Source: Mucilaginibacter pankratovii
GTDB lineage: Bacteria; Bacteroidota; Bacteroidia; Sphingobacteriales; Sphingobacteriaceae
Reading direction: 5' to 3'
NCBI RefSeq assembly: GCF_014773265.1
Contig: NZ_JACWMY010000006.1
Location: 248,001-312,000 of the forward strand
DNA length: 64,000 nucleotides
The notes under the pieces were generated by a model. That model worked only from the letters and a program-made list of their open reading frames with translations, did not search any database and had not been told where the DNA came from. The stretch's first letter is position 1. Each line of letters begins with the position of its first letter. Position numbers and translations under genes: made by a program. Below, in pieces: positions 8,018 to 17,224 of the stretch.

Positions 8018-9520
8018 ATGGACAGGATATTATTATTTAACCCCAAAAGCTCGATAAACAAATACCGGATCCCCAACTCCATTTTAAACATTGCAGCCTC
8101 GGTTGAAGGGAAATATGGCTGGGTGATAGTAGATGGTAATTGCGAGGCCGATCCCCTGGCGAAAATAGACAGCTACATGCGCGGCGGTACCATAAAATAC
8201 CTTGGTTTTACAGTGATGCCCGGGCCGCAGTTAAAGCAGGCCATTACCATTGCCAAATCGGTTAAGGCCAAATACCCGCATACAAAAATGATCTGGGGTG
8301 GTTACTTCCCCTCCAATCAGCCCAATGCGGTGCTGTATTCCGGCTATGTAGATTTTATAATCAATGGCCCCGGCGACCACGCCTTTCCGCAATTGATAGA
8401 TGCGCTGGAGAACGGCCAGCCTTTCGAATTCATTAAAAACCTGATCTATAAAGCCACCGATGGCCGCATCTTTAAAACAGCCAAGGAAGACCTGATAGAC
8501 CAGGACTCGTTGCCCGCATTACCTTACGATAAACTGGCTGATTTTTACCCTATCCCAAAGTTTTTAGGGAAAACCTATTTGGGCGAGAAAACACTGGCCT
8601 ACCACTCCAGCATCGGCTGCCCATTTACCTGTTCATTTTGCGCGGTAGTGCCTATTTACGAGGCCAGGTGGAAGGCAAAATCGGCCCAAACAGTTTATAA
8701 TGATGTTAAATACATTAAGGACAAATGGGGGGCGGATGCCATCGAATTTCATGATAACAACTTCTTCGTATCAGAAAAGCGCGCCGTGGAATTTGCCCGG
8801 CTTATCAAACCGGAGAACATGACGTGGTGGGGCATGGCACGCATCGATACCATGCATAAGTTTAAAGATTCATCCTTGCAGGCCATTCGCGAATCGGGCT
8901 GTAAGATCATCTTTTTTGGGGCAGAAAGCGGTAACAACGCCATACTGGAACAAATGGATAAAGGCGGCACCCAAACCGGCGACCAGATCATTGAGTTTGC
9001 CGAGCGCTTGAAGAAATTCGATATTATCCCTGAGTATTCTTTTGTGTTAGGCACCCCCGCGCCCACCCAGCAGCAGGTGCAGGCACAGATAGATTTTGAG
9101 ATAGATTTCATCAAAAAAGTAAAAGCCGTAAACCCCAAAACCGAGATAGTGATATACACCTACAGTCCCGTACCTACCGAAGGTTCGGAGCTGTATAAAC
9201 AGGTTTTATCAAGCGGTTTCCGCTTCCCCGAAACACTGGAAGACTGGATAAGCCCGGCCTGGGAAAGTTTCGACCTGCGCAAAAATCCGCTTACGCCATG
9301 GCTTACGCCGGAGATGATTGATAAGATAAGGAATTTTGAAACTGTGTTGAACGGTGTGTACCCAACGGTAACCGATATCCGCCTCAACTGGTTAAAGCGC
9401 AAGGCGATAAAACTGATAGCCGGTTTACGCTATAAAACCGACCTGTACCATTACCCGTACGAAATAAAGCTATTGCAAAAAGTTTGGCGCTATCGCCAGC
9501 CCGAGATACAAGGGTTTTAA
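8018..9520 (+). CDS. B12-binding-type radical SAM protein
   Basis: A 500-residue radical SAM enzyme. Residues 1 to about 140 look like the cobalamin-binding (Rossmann) domain of the BchE/HpnJ-type class: 'ILLFNPKSS', 'GNCEADP', 'MIWGGYFPS', 'GPGDHAF'. The [4Fe-4S] motif is C-P-F-T-C-S-F-C at residues 201-208, followed by 'IEFHDNNFF' and 'IIFFGAESG'. This class methylates or rearranges unactivated carbon in lipids, antibiotics and pigments (family knowledge). The protein is paralogous to the one encoded from 11555. The methyltransferase gene follows 11 bp downstream. Product not identifiable from sequence. Confidence 0.85.
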   Translation: MDRILLFNPKSSINKYRIPNSILNIAASVEGKYGWVIVDGNCEADPLAKIDSYMRGGTIKYLGFTVMPGPQLKQAITIAKSVKAKYPHTKMIWGGYFPSNQPNAVLYSGYVDFIINGPGDHAFPQLIDALENGQPFEFIKNLIYKATDGRIFKTAKEDLIDQDSLPALPYDKLADFYPIPKFLGKTYLGEKTLAYHSSIGCPFTCSFCAVVPIYEARWKAKSAQTVYNDVKYIKDKWGADAIEFHDNNFFVSEKRAVEFARLIKPENMTWWGMARIDTMHKFKDSSLQAIRESGCKIIFFGAESGNNAILEQMDKGGTQTGDQIIEFAERLKKFDIIPEYSFVLGTPAPTQQQVQAQIDFEIDFIKKVKAVNPKTEIVIYTYSPVPTEGSELYKQVLSSGFRFPETLEDWISPAWESFDLRKNPLTPWLTPEMIDKIRNFETVLNGVYPTVTDIRLNWLKRKAIKLIAGLRYKTDLYHYPYEIKLLQKVWRYRQPEIQGF

Positions 9521-9531
9521 TTTTTTTGAGC

Positions 9532-10278
9532 ATGATCCAGCAGGAAACCTACATATTGCCAACAGCGGAAACAGTGCCTGATTTCGAGTCGCTATACCTT
9601 GCCGTACGCGGGCTGGAGCAACGCATCTATACTGATGAGCAACTGCGGCAACTGCCGGAGATAGCGCCATCGCATGTTCATTATAAAGAATGGCAGATCA
9701 GGAAGCGGTCAGCAGAGCGGCTGGTGAGTTATCTCGCCAAAAAGAAAAAATCCCTGGCCATTTTGGAGATAGGCTGCGGCAATGGCTGGCTTGCGGCAAA
9801 GCTGGCCGGGCTAAAAGATGCCCGCGTATTTGCGTTGGACGTAAACGCCGTGGAATTGGAACAGGCCAAACGCGTTTTCAAAAAAAGCAACCTGCAATTT
9901 TTTGAGGGGGATTTTAGCAATCAATATTTTGTGGGGCTAAAGTTTGATGTTATCGTATTTGCGGCATCCATCCAATATTTTTCGCCATTGAAAGATATAC
10001 TGACAAAGATGCAGGGGTACTTGGCAGATGGGGGTGAGATCCATATCATCGACAGTAATTTTTATACAGAGCAAACGACAGAGGGGGCCAGGCAGCGTAC
10101 TTTTGATTACTACAAAAAGATTAGCTACCCCCAATTGGCTGCCCATTATTTCCACCATCGGCTGGATGAATTGGCGGGCTTTAATCACCGGATATTAAGT
10201 AACCCGAATGGCATCAAAAACCGACTGCTTAAAGGCAGTCCGTTTTATTGGGTACGGATCAATAAAGACGCGGCATGA
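9532..10278 (+). CDS. Class I SAM-dependent methyltransferase
   Basis: A 248-residue methyltransferase with motif I 'LEIGCGNGWL' near residue 76, 'ALDVNAVELEQA', 'VIVFAASIQYF' and a C-terminal region 'SPFYWV'. I start it at ATG 9532; a longer frame from 9484 would overlap the end of the radical SAM gene. The stop overlaps the next start as ATGA at 10275, showing translational coupling with the SPASM radical SAM enzyme. Acceptor unknown; the neighbours suggest the same product pathway. Confidence 0.8.
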   Translation: MIQQETYILPTAETVPDFESLYLAVRGLEQRIYTDEQLRQLPEIAPSHVHYKEWQIRKRSAERLVSYLAKKKKSLAILEIGCGNGWLAAKLAGLKDARVFALDVNAVELEQAKRVFKKSNLQFFEGDFSNQYFVGLKFDVIVFAASIQYFSPLKDILTKMQGYLADGGEIHIIDSNFYTEQTTEGARQRTFDYYKKISYPQLAAHYFHHRLDELAGFNHRILSNPNGIKNRLLKGSPFYWVRINKDAA

Positions 10279-11321
10279 TAGGGCAGGGTTTATACCATAC
10301 TTTTAAGCGTTACCGAACGCTGCAAACGCACAGGATAACAGCCTTGCCGGTGGTGATATTAATGCCTCATAGCGCCTGCAATTGCCGTTGCGTAATGTGC
10401 GATATATGGAAGGATAACAAAAACCTCAAGCAGCTAACCGAGCGGGATGTTGAGGGATTGCTGGCTAATTTAAAACAATTGGGCACGCAGCAGGTGCTGA
10501 TGTCGGGCGGGGAGGCTTTGCTGAATGCCAACTTCTTCGGCCTTTGCCGCATCCTGAAAAGACAGGGTATAAAGATCACGCTGTTATCTACCGGGCTATC
10601 CATCAAAAGGCATGCTTTGGAAATTATACAATGGGTGGATGATCTTATCCTGTCGCTGGATGGCGATGAGGCCCTGCATGATGCTATCCGCGATATTCCC
10701 GGGGCATTTAAAAAATTAAGGGAAGGGGTGGAACAAATTCGCTCGGTAGAGCCTGTCTACCCCATTACCGCTCGCACGGTCATCCATCGTTTAAACTTTC
10801 GCAACTGGCAGGCCATTATAAACGCGGCAAAAGACATGGGGATTAACCAGGTAAGTTTTTTACCTGCCGATGTAAGCAGTCACGCTTTTAACCGCCAAAC
10901 CGCCTGGAGCGAACCCAAACAGCATGAGATACTGCCTTCCGAAAACGAGTTAAATGAATTGGAGAAAATAGTTGAGGCTGTAATTGCTGATAAAGACAAC
11001 TTCGCTAACAACTTTATTGCGGAATCGCCCGAAAAGCTGCGCGACATCTATAGATATTACGCCGCTTTTTATGGCTTGAATGCCTTCCCGTTTAAAAAAT
11101 GTAATGCGCCCTGGGTGTCGGCAGTAATCGAAGCGGACGGCAGCGTGCGCCCCTGCTTTTTCCATGAAGCTACCGGGAATATCAGGGATTCGTCGCTGGC
11201 GGAAATATTGAACAGCGAGGCCGCAGTAAACTTCCGCAGAACACTGGACCTGGGCAGCAACCCAACCTGTGTAAAATGTGTGTGTTCGTTGAATTTATCG
11301 CCGTTGGCCAGGCTTAATTAA
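10275..11321 (+). CDS. Radical SAM/SPASM-domain protein
   Basis: A 348-residue radical SAM enzyme. The [4Fe-4S] motif C-N-C-R-C-V-M-C is at residues 35-42 and 'LMSGGEALL' gives the usual GGE motif. The C-terminal region has the cysteine pattern of a SPASM auxiliary-cluster domain: 'KCNAPW', 'VRPCFFHE' and 'CVKCVC'. SPASM proteins act on peptides, proteins or sugars (family knowledge). No candidate precursor peptide is visible nearby, so a glycan or small-molecule substrate is more likely here. The start overlaps the previous stop by 4 bp. Confidence 0.83.
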   Translation: MIGQGLYHTFKRYRTLQTHRITALPVVILMPHSACNCRCVMCDIWKDNKNLKQLTERDVEGLLANLKQLGTQQVLMSGGEALLNANFFGLCRILKRQGIKITLLSTGLSIKRHALEIIQWVDDLILSLDGDEALHDAIRDIPGAFKKLREGVEQIRSVEPVYPITARTVIHRLNFRNWQAIINAAKDMGINQVSFLPADVSSHAFNRQTAWSEPKQHEILPSENELNELEKIVEAVIADKDNFANNFIAESPEKLRDIYRYYAAFYGLNAFPFKKCNAPWVSAVIEADGSVRPCFFHEATGNIRDSSLAEILNSEAAVNFRRTLDLGSNPTCVKCVCSLNLSPLARLN

Positions 11322-11352
11322 AATGGGTTGCAAGTCGCAAATAGGATCAAAT

Positions 11353-11496
11353 CCCCCTCTTTGCGGAGCAGAGAGGGTCGACAAGCGATAGCGATGTCGG
11401 GGTGAGTTAAATAGCGAACTATGCAAACCGGCGAGTTGACTCACCCCGGGTGCGCTCCGCTGCCCGACCCTCTCTACCTGCGGTAAAGAGGGTGAG
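11353..11496. repeat. REP-like palindromic repeat, copy 1 (arms inverted)
   Basis: Two inverted arms (about 11353-11407 and 11438-11496) flank a spacer of about 30 bp. Each arm has a CCCTCT...AGAGGG stem-loop and a GTCG/CGAC stem-loop with an AAGCGA-type loop, and ends in GGGTGAGT. Here the GGGTGAGT ends face inward, the reverse of copies 2 and 4. It fills the gap between two co-directional radical SAM genes. Confidence 0.8.
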
Positions 11497-11554
11497 AATA
11501 AAGAGAAGAGTACCCTCTCCGAAAGCGGAAGAGCGATAAGAAAATGATAATTGT

Positions 11555-13018
11555 ATGAGCAGCATATTATTCACTCATTCCTACTTTTTACGGTTCGACC
11601 CAAAGCAATGGGCGATGGGGCAGCCTTATGCGCCCCTGGGCACTTTGTATGCCGCCGCGCTAATGCGGCAGCATGGATATGCTACAAGTTTATACGATAC
11701 CATGTTTGCACACAGTGCGGATGAGGTGATCTCGGCTATTGAAGCGCATGTGCCCCAATTTTTTGTGATCTACGACGATGGTTTTAACTACCTCACTAAA
11801 ATGTGCCTCACCAACATGCGCGAGGCAGCATTTAGAATGTGCAAGCTGGCTAAAGAACGCGGCTGTACCGTTATCGTATCCAGTTCCGATTCTACCGACC
11901 ACTATGCCGAATACCTGGCCGAAGGCGCCGATTTTGTAATCATCGGCGAAGCGGAGCAAACCTTGCTTGAATTATGTAACCACATCAAAAGCGGGTCGAC
12001 CAACTATACAGGCATCATGGGGCTTGCCTTTTATGACGGCGATAAAATTACTAAAACGCTTGTCCGACCGGTATTAAAAGAACTCGATAGCCTTCCCCTG
12101 CCCGCCTGGGACCTGGTAGATATGGAAAGATACCGTGACATGTGGATGCAGCACGCGGGGTATTTCTCTATCAACATCGGCACTACGCGCGGTTGTCCGT
12201 TTAAATGTAACTGGTGCGCCAAGCCTATTTACGGCAATCGCTATAATTCTCGCAGTCCGCAAAATGTGGTGGCAGAAATTAAGCTGCTGAAACAAAATTA
12301 CCGGATGGACCACATTTGGTTTTGCGATGACATTTTTGGCTTGAAACCCGGTTGGGTGTTGGAGTTTGCGCGCCTACTGGAGGAAGAGGGTATCAGCATA
12401 AAATTTAAAATCCAATCCCGCGCCGACCTGCTGGTAGAGGAGGAATTAGTTGCCGCCCTCGCCCGCTCGGGTTGCGAAAATGTTTGGATAGGAGCAGAAA
12501 GCGGCTCGCAAAAGATCCTGGATGCCATGGATAAAGGTATCACCACGGCGCAGATAGCAACAGCCACCGGGCTGATGAAAAAGCATGGCATCAAACCATC
12601 GTTCTTTATCCAGTTTGGTTACCCCGGCGAAACAAAGAGCGATATCGGGCTTACCATCGATATGATCAACCGCCTGTTGCCATTTGAGATAGGCATCTCG
12701 GTATCATACCCTTTACCTGGCACTGGTTTTTACGAAAAGGTAAAGGCCGAGCTGAAAAAGAAAACCAACTGGGCCGATTCTGACGAGATGGCGCTGATGT
12801 TTACCAACACCTTCCCGGCACCATATTACAAGCAGCTGCATAGTTATGTGCACCAAAACTATCATAAACACCTGGCCAAAAACAGCCTTTTGAAGCTACT
12901 GAAAGAGCCTTCGGCTATAACAAGAAATACGCTGAGGAAAGCGCTCTCGGTGTTTTATCATACCCCGCGCACCTTTATTGAAAAACTAAAGCTGAACCGA
13001 TTGGAGAACGCGTTATGA
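11555..13018 (+). CDS. B12-binding-type radical SAM protein (paralogue of the one at 8018)
   Basis: A 487-residue radical SAM enzyme with an N-terminal B12-binding-like domain ('PYAPLGTLYAAA', 'VIVSSSDST', 'FVIIGEAEQTL') and the cluster motif C-P-F-K-C-N-W-C at residues 214-221. 'IWFCDDIFGL' and 'VWIGAESGS' align with 'IEFHDNNFF' and 'IIFFGAESG' of the enzyme at 8018, and both continue with 'I..AMDKG' or 'ILEQMDKG', so they are paralogues. The family usually makes C-methylations or ring rearrangements. The stop overlaps the start of the next methyltransferase (ATGA), repeating the radical-SAM-plus-methyltransferase arrangement upstream. Confidence 0.85.
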   Translation: MSSILFTHSYFLRFDPKQWAMGQPYAPLGTLYAAALMRQHGYATSLYDTMFAHSADEVISAIEAHVPQFFVIYDDGFNYLTKMCLTNMREAAFRMCKLAKERGCTVIVSSSDSTDHYAEYLAEGADFVIIGEAEQTLLELCNHIKSGSTNYTGIMGLAFYDGDKITKTLVRPVLKELDSLPLPAWDLVDMERYRDMWMQHAGYFSINIGTTRGCPFKCNWCAKPIYGNRYNSRSPQNVVAEIKLLKQNYRMDHIWFCDDIFGLKPGWVLEFARLLEEEGISIKFKIQSRADLLVEEELVAALARSGCENVWIGAESGSQKILDAMDKGITTAQIATATGLMKKHGIKPSFFIQFGYPGETKSDIGLTIDMINRLLPFEIGISVSYPLPGTGFYEKVKAELKKKTNWADSDEMALMFTNTFPAPYYKQLHSYVHQNYHKHLAKNSLLKLLKEPSAITRNTLRKALSVFYHTPRTFIEKLKLNRLENAL

Positions 13019-13836
13019 CGGAAGCGATCTATCCAAATGAGCAATTGGCGGAAGCGGCCTTCAGCAATCAATCGGTTGTGTTTGATGGGCTGTACTCCGG
13101 CAATACCATTATCAATTACAAGCGAAAGCGTGTGCGCGATCATGTGCTGCAATACCTCAAACCCGGCAGCAGCATTTTAGAATTAAACAGTGGTACCGGC
13201 GAGGATGCCTTGTTCTTCGCGCAGAATGGCTTTAAAGTTCATGCTACCGACATCTCTGCCGGGATGCAGGCCGAACTGAAACGCAAGGCGGAGCTGTATG
13301 GGATGGCAGAAAAGGTCAGTAATGAAATTTGCTCATACACCCAATTAAGCGAATTAAAAAACACAGGCCCATACGACCTCATCTTCTCCAATTTTGCGGG
13401 CTTAAATTGCACCGGCGAGCTGGATAAAGTACTGGCCTCGTTTTCGGCGTTATTAAAACCGGGCGGTGTGGCTACGCTCGTTATCCTCCCCAAATTTTGT
13501 TTATGGGAAACCTTATTGGTTTTTAAAGGAAAGTTCAAAACCGCGTTTCGCAGGTTTTTTAGCGGTAAAGGGCGCAAGGCGCATGTGGAGGGTGTGCATT
13601 TTAAGTGCTGGTATTATAACCCGTCATATGTTGTTAAACAGCTGAAAAATGAATTTGATGTTTTAAGCGTCGAGGGTTTATGCACCCTTGTGCCGCCATC
13701 GTATATAGAAGGTTTCGCGGAAAAGCGTCCTTCCGCCTATAAATTCCTGTGCAGGCTGGAGGACAAATGGAAAAGCACATGGCCCTGGAAATACATGGGC
13801 GACTACTACATCATTTCACTAAAAAAGAAACTGTAA
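13015..13836 (+). CDS. Class I SAM-dependent methyltransferase
   Basis: A 273-residue methyltransferase: motif I 'ILELNSGTGEDALFF' near residue 50, then 'VHATDISAGM', 'YDLIFSNFAGLN' and 'LLKPGGVATLVI'. The C-terminal part is not conserved-looking and is probably the substrate lid. The start overlaps the preceding radical SAM stop by 4 bp. Its stop abuts the stop of the convergent nucleotidyltransferase-fold gene with no gap. Acceptor unknown. Confidence 0.8.
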   Translation: MTEAIYPNEQLAEAAFSNQSVVFDGLYSGNTIINYKRKRVRDHVLQYLKPGSSILELNSGTGEDALFFAQNGFKVHATDISAGMQAELKRKAELYGMAEKVSNEICSYTQLSELKNTGPYDLIFSNFAGLNCTGELDKVLASFSALLKPGGVATLVILPKFCLWETLLVFKGKFKTAFRRFFSGKGRKAHVEGVHFKCWYYNPSYVVKQLKNEFDVLSVEGLCTLVPPSYIEGFAEKRPSAYKFLCRLEDKWKSTWPWKYMGDYYIISLKKKL

Positions 13837-14757
13837 TTATTGCGCTACCCGTTCTTCGGTATGCCGCAGCACATAGGTGAGTTTGTTTTTATAGCGCTCT
13901 ATCAAACGGTGCTGAAAATTAACCGGGTCGGGCTTGGCAAAGTGCTTGCCTGCCGACATGCCCATCACGATCCCCCGCAGGTTCAGCTTTTTCTGCATGG
14001 TTTTCTTACTCCACCGTTTAGAAGTGATCTTCAGGAAAACATCATCCAGCATATCGCCCAGCCTGTTATTCAGCAGGAATTCTACCAGTTTTTTAAGCGC
14101 ATGGGTTTTTAATGGCTTCGCCGAAGCGAGGCGCAGGGTTTTATTAGGCAGAAAGTTGCGTGTCCAGCTGTTGGCGGCGTAGAATTTCTCAAACACCACA
14201 TCGCCCTCCAAGGGGATCAGCGTATCGGTTTCGATGGCGGTATAGATGTTCTTTTCGGCAATTTGCAGTTGCTGCTCATCTATATAATAATTCATGCAGT
14301 AATTGTGTTGCTTGTTTACCAAAAACGTGAGCTTTTTAAAACAGTGCATCAGCGTACGCGCCACCCAAAGGCGGTTTTTGGCGGTAATGATAAACAGGTC
14401 GATATCCGATCTTTCATCCGCGAAATTTTTTGATAACGAACCCGAGATGCCAATGCCGCGCACGTACGGAAATTTGATGAGTAACCGCCCCACTTCTTTA
14501 GCCTTCGCTATCATTTCGGCAGCTTTTTGGTTGCCCCTGTTACGGCGGATAATGATGAGGTAGTCGTTTTTTAAGGAGTAGAACTTATCAAACTGATAGA
14601 TCATTTTGCCGGCAACCAGGTAATTGATAGCCTCGTTAAACGCAACCTGGCAATGTTTTTCGCCCAAAAACAGGTAGATCTCGCCGTAGGTAAGGGGATA
14701 ATCAAACATATCAAAGTATGCGAGGGCGGCTAAGATATTTCTGTTGATGGTTAACAC
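13837..14757 (-). CDS. Nucleotidyltransferase-fold (MNT-like) protein
   Basis: A 306-residue protein. Near residues 105-122 it has 'GSLSKNFADERSDIDLF', the G-S-x-x-x-x-x-x-S-D-x-D-x pattern of the polymerase-beta/MNT nucleotidyltransferase superfamily. The N-terminus ('LAALAYFDMFDYPLT') looks like a winged-helix segment, an arrangement often annotated only as a nucleotidyltransferase-domain protein. Start is GTG 14757; no in-frame ATG occurs upstream before a stop. It may nucleotidylate a sugar, protein or small molecule of the locus; I do not recognise a characterised homologue. Confidence 0.65.
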   Translation of the reverse strand: MLTINRNILAALAYFDMFDYPLTYGEIYLFLGEKHCQVAFNEAINYLVAGKMIYQFDKFYSLKNDYLIIIRRNRGNQKAAEMIAKAKEVGRLLIKFPYVRGIGISGSLSKNFADERSDIDLFIITAKNRLWVARTLMHCFKKLTFLVNKQHNYCMNYYIDEQQLQIAEKNIYTAIETDTLIPLEGDVVFEKFYAANSWTRNFLPNKTLRLASAKPLKTHALKKLVEFLLNNRLGDMLDDVFLKITSKRWSKKTMQKKLNLRGIVMGMSAGKHFAKPDPVNFQHRLIERYKNKLTYVLRHTEERVAQ

Positions 14758-14865
14758 GGGTTGCTTTTTGATATTGTTTATCCCGGCTTTAGCCGGTATC
14801 GTATCTGCTATTGTATATAATGATGACGGCGTAAAAGCCTGTTTGGTTGCCTGTTTTTAAACTAT

Positions 14866-16131
14866 TTATGCGGTAACAACTGCTGTTTTATCCCTGCCGG
14901 AGAAGATGAACAGCGAAAAGAAAACGCTGTAAAAGAATATGCCTTTATCTACATCTAAAAAATTCTCGGAGCAGGAAACGGTTGCAATGATCACCATAAA
15001 AGCAAACAACAGAACGTCCCTCCTGAATACCGCTTTCCGAAAACCGAAGTAAAGTGTGCCCAGGTAAACCAGCAGGCCGATGGTACCTGTTTTGATGAAA
15101 AAACTGATGAATTGGTTATGGGCGTTCAAGCCTGCCAGGTACGAGCGGTAGAACCTGGCCTCGAAAAAACGCTCCTTCAGCAGCCCAATTTCCGAGCCGG
15201 AGCCATGGCCGATAACGGGCGACTGTACCGCCAGTTTCCAGGCAACCTGCCAGCGCGCCAGTCGAGGGTCGAAAAGTTCTTCAGCTTTGGCTTTGCCGAG
15301 GTCGGTTTTCAGGTCGGTAATATAGCGTTCCTTCAAATTATCCATCCGGTAGATGCCGGTGATGATAAGGACCGAAAGCGAAAGCGTTACGGCGGTATAT
15401 TTTATCCGTCCGGCGCCCTTCAATAAAAAAATCGGAATGGCGATATTAATGATAACCAGCAGCGAAACAAATACCGATTTAGAGCCCAGCTGAATAATAC
15501 CGGCCGCCAATATCGCGCAGCAAAACCAGCATAACGCTTTATAGCGGGCGGTTTCGGCTTTTAACAGTTCTGTTATTAAAAACACCAGGGCTATGGCCAT
15601 CTGCATGGAAAAGAAAGTGGCGTGGATCTCCAGCGGCCCCGAAAAATTATGGTTGGTAAAATCCGCAGAAAACAGGGCGGACAATGGGAAATGGTAAAAC
15701 CGGATGGTCCTTAATGCTTGCAGATAAAGTAAAAGAATAGCTACCGTACTGCTTATTGCAAACACCAAAAGCAGGTTGTTGCGGTACTTTTTAATGTCGA
15801 TAGGGTTGAGGCAAAACACCAGCGGGAACAGCAAAATAGTGATCTGCTTGGCCCATTCGTTAAAGGCCTCGGGTTTGTTTATGCTGTATAGTGTACCCGC
15901 AACCGTAACAAAAAACACCGATGCCAGCACGATGTTGGTTATGGTAAGCATTGGTTTTATCTCTGCCTTCCGCAGGTTTATTAGCGTGTGAAGAATGTAG
16001 CTGATCAGGATCAAATGGCTGTAAAACCTGTCGTACGGCAGGCTGATGAGCAGCAGCATTAAATGGTAATAGCTGATCTGGTTGGCCAGGCTATCTGCTG
16101 CCGGGAACAATTTTTTCAATTTGGCGGGCAT
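14866..16131 (-). CDS. O-antigen ligase/polymerase-family membrane protein
   Basis: A 421-residue protein with about ten to twelve hydrophobic segments and one large loop around residues 270-330. The loop carries 'GHGSGSEIGLL' and 'NAHNQFISFF', matching the Wzy_C (O-antigen ligase) signature of a periplasmic loop with an H-N-x-F motif. It probably polymerises or ligates a lipid-linked glycan at the periplasmic side. The start overlaps the upstream DUF1972 glycosyltransferase by 41 bp. A second protein of the same general type is encoded at 19240-20895, so one may be the polymerase and the other the ligase. Confidence 0.8.
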   Translation of the reverse strand: MPAKLKKLFPAADSLANQISYYHLMLLLISLPYDRFYSHLILISYILHTLINLRKAEIKPMLTITNIVLASVFFVTVAGTLYSINKPEAFNEWAKQITILLFPLVFCLNPIDIKKYRNNLLLVFAISSTVAILLLYLQALRTIRFYHFPLSALFSADFTNHNFSGPLEIHATFFSMQMAIALVFLITELLKAETARYKALCWFCCAILAAGIIQLGSKSVFVSLLVIINIAIPIFLLKGAGRIKYTAVTLSLSVLIITGIYRMDNLKERYITDLKTDLGKAKAEELFDPRLARWQVAWKLAVQSPVIGHGSGSEIGLLKERFFEARFYRSYLAGLNAHNQFISFFIKTGTIGLLVYLGTLYFGFRKAVFRRDVLLFAFMVIIATVSCSENFLDVDKGIFFYSVFFSLFIFSGRDKTAVVTA

Positions 16132-17224
16132 AGTGGCATTCCATTATAAATTCTTCGTACTCGTCTATTATCTTTTCCCAGTTAAACTGGTATTGTATTT
16201 TGTGGAGGTTGTTTTTTACCATCGTTTTTTCGGTATCGTGGCGCTGCACATTCTCCACCAGGTTGCGCACCTCGGCGGCATTGTTAAAATAAAAAGCATC
16301 AGAACTCAGTACCGATTTATTGAAAGGGTTATCGTGCGCCGCGATGAGTGCCTCGCTGGCCATCGCCTCTAAAAGCGAAGGATTAGTGCCGCCAACGCTG
16401 TGCCCGTGGAAATACAAATAAGAGTTATTTTGCAACGACCGCACCGCCGTATTATCAAATATTGATCCTTTAAACTGGATGCGCTCATCGTTCTTAAACT
16501 TATGGGTGATGAATTTGCCAAAGCGGTTGCCGGTATCGCCCAGCACCTTAAAGTTTTTACGCGATGTACTGTTATTAAAGCCCTCTAAAATGCTTTCGAT
16601 ATTATTCTCGGGCTCCATGCGGGCCATCAACAAAAAGTAATCTTCTTTTTGTGCCTCGCTTTTATCAAACTGCTCGCGCTCCTGCTCAGAGAATAAGTCG
16701 GCACCGTAGGGGATGTAGCGGCTATCGATATGGTATTTATCTTTTAGGTAGCCTTTAATTACCCGCGAATCGGCAATGTAATACTGGCTGTGTTTTACCG
16801 CCAGTTTTTCTGCATATTTTAAAAAGCGCTGCACGGGTTTAGCGTATTTGGATCGTTTCCACTCCAGCCCATCCATATTGGTAATGATGGCGCTATCCTT
16901 TGGGTACAACTTCCCCCAAACCGAACTGCTGGTATAACCCATCAGTAAAACCACATCGAACTTTCGTTTGCGGGCATCGGCCAGGCAATTAAAATCATAG
17001 GCGAACTGGCCGGCGGTGCCTATTAAATATTCGGGGTCGTAACAGTGTACAATATCTACGCCGTTCCAGTTATTGGCGGTGTAGGGGTGGTTGTGCGAGT
17101 TATAAACCGTAACCGAATGCCCCTTTCTCACCAGCCCTTCTGATACATATTCGGAGATATGCTCAAAGCCGCCGTAATGATTGGGGATGCCGCGCGTGCC
17201 TAAAATGCCAATTCGTAGTTTCAT
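16091..17224 (-). CDS. DUF1972/GT4 glycosyltransferase (rhamnosyltransferase-like)
   Basis: A 377-residue glycosyltransferase. Its N-terminus 'IGILGTRGIPNHYGGFE' is the hallmark of DUF1972 glycosyltransferases, which often transfer rhamnose or related deoxysugars (family knowledge). A GT-B C-terminal half follows, with 'MARMEPENNIESIL' and 'GHSVGGTNPSLLEAM'. The stop of the next upstream gene overlaps its ATG by 4 bp, so both belong to one minus-strand operon. Sugar specificity is inferred from the family only. Confidence 0.85.
   Translation of the reverse strand: MKLRIGILGTRGIPNHYGGFEHISEYVSEGLVRKGHSVTVYNSHNHPYTANNWNGVDIVHCYDPEYLIGTAGQFAYDFNCLADARKRKFDVVLLMGYTSSSVWGKLYPKDSAIITNMDGLEWKRSKYAKPVQRFLKYAEKLAVKHSQYYIADSRVIKGYLKDKYHIDSRYIPYGADLFSEQEREQFDKSEAQKEDYFLLMARMEPENNIESILEGFNNSTSRKNFKVLGDTGNRFGKFITHKFKNDERIQFKGSIFDNTAVRSLQNNSYLYFHGHSVGGTNPSLLEAMASEALIAAHDNPFNKSVLSSDAFYFNNAAEVRNLVENVQRHDTEKTMVKNNLHKIQYQFNWEKIIDEYEEFIMECHYARQIEKIVPGSR

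Noticed and set aside
7804-8091. Open frame on the minus strand in the gap before the radical SAM gene
   Set aside because: It overlaps the start of the radical SAM gene and the hairpin, has no recognisable domain and poor residue composition.
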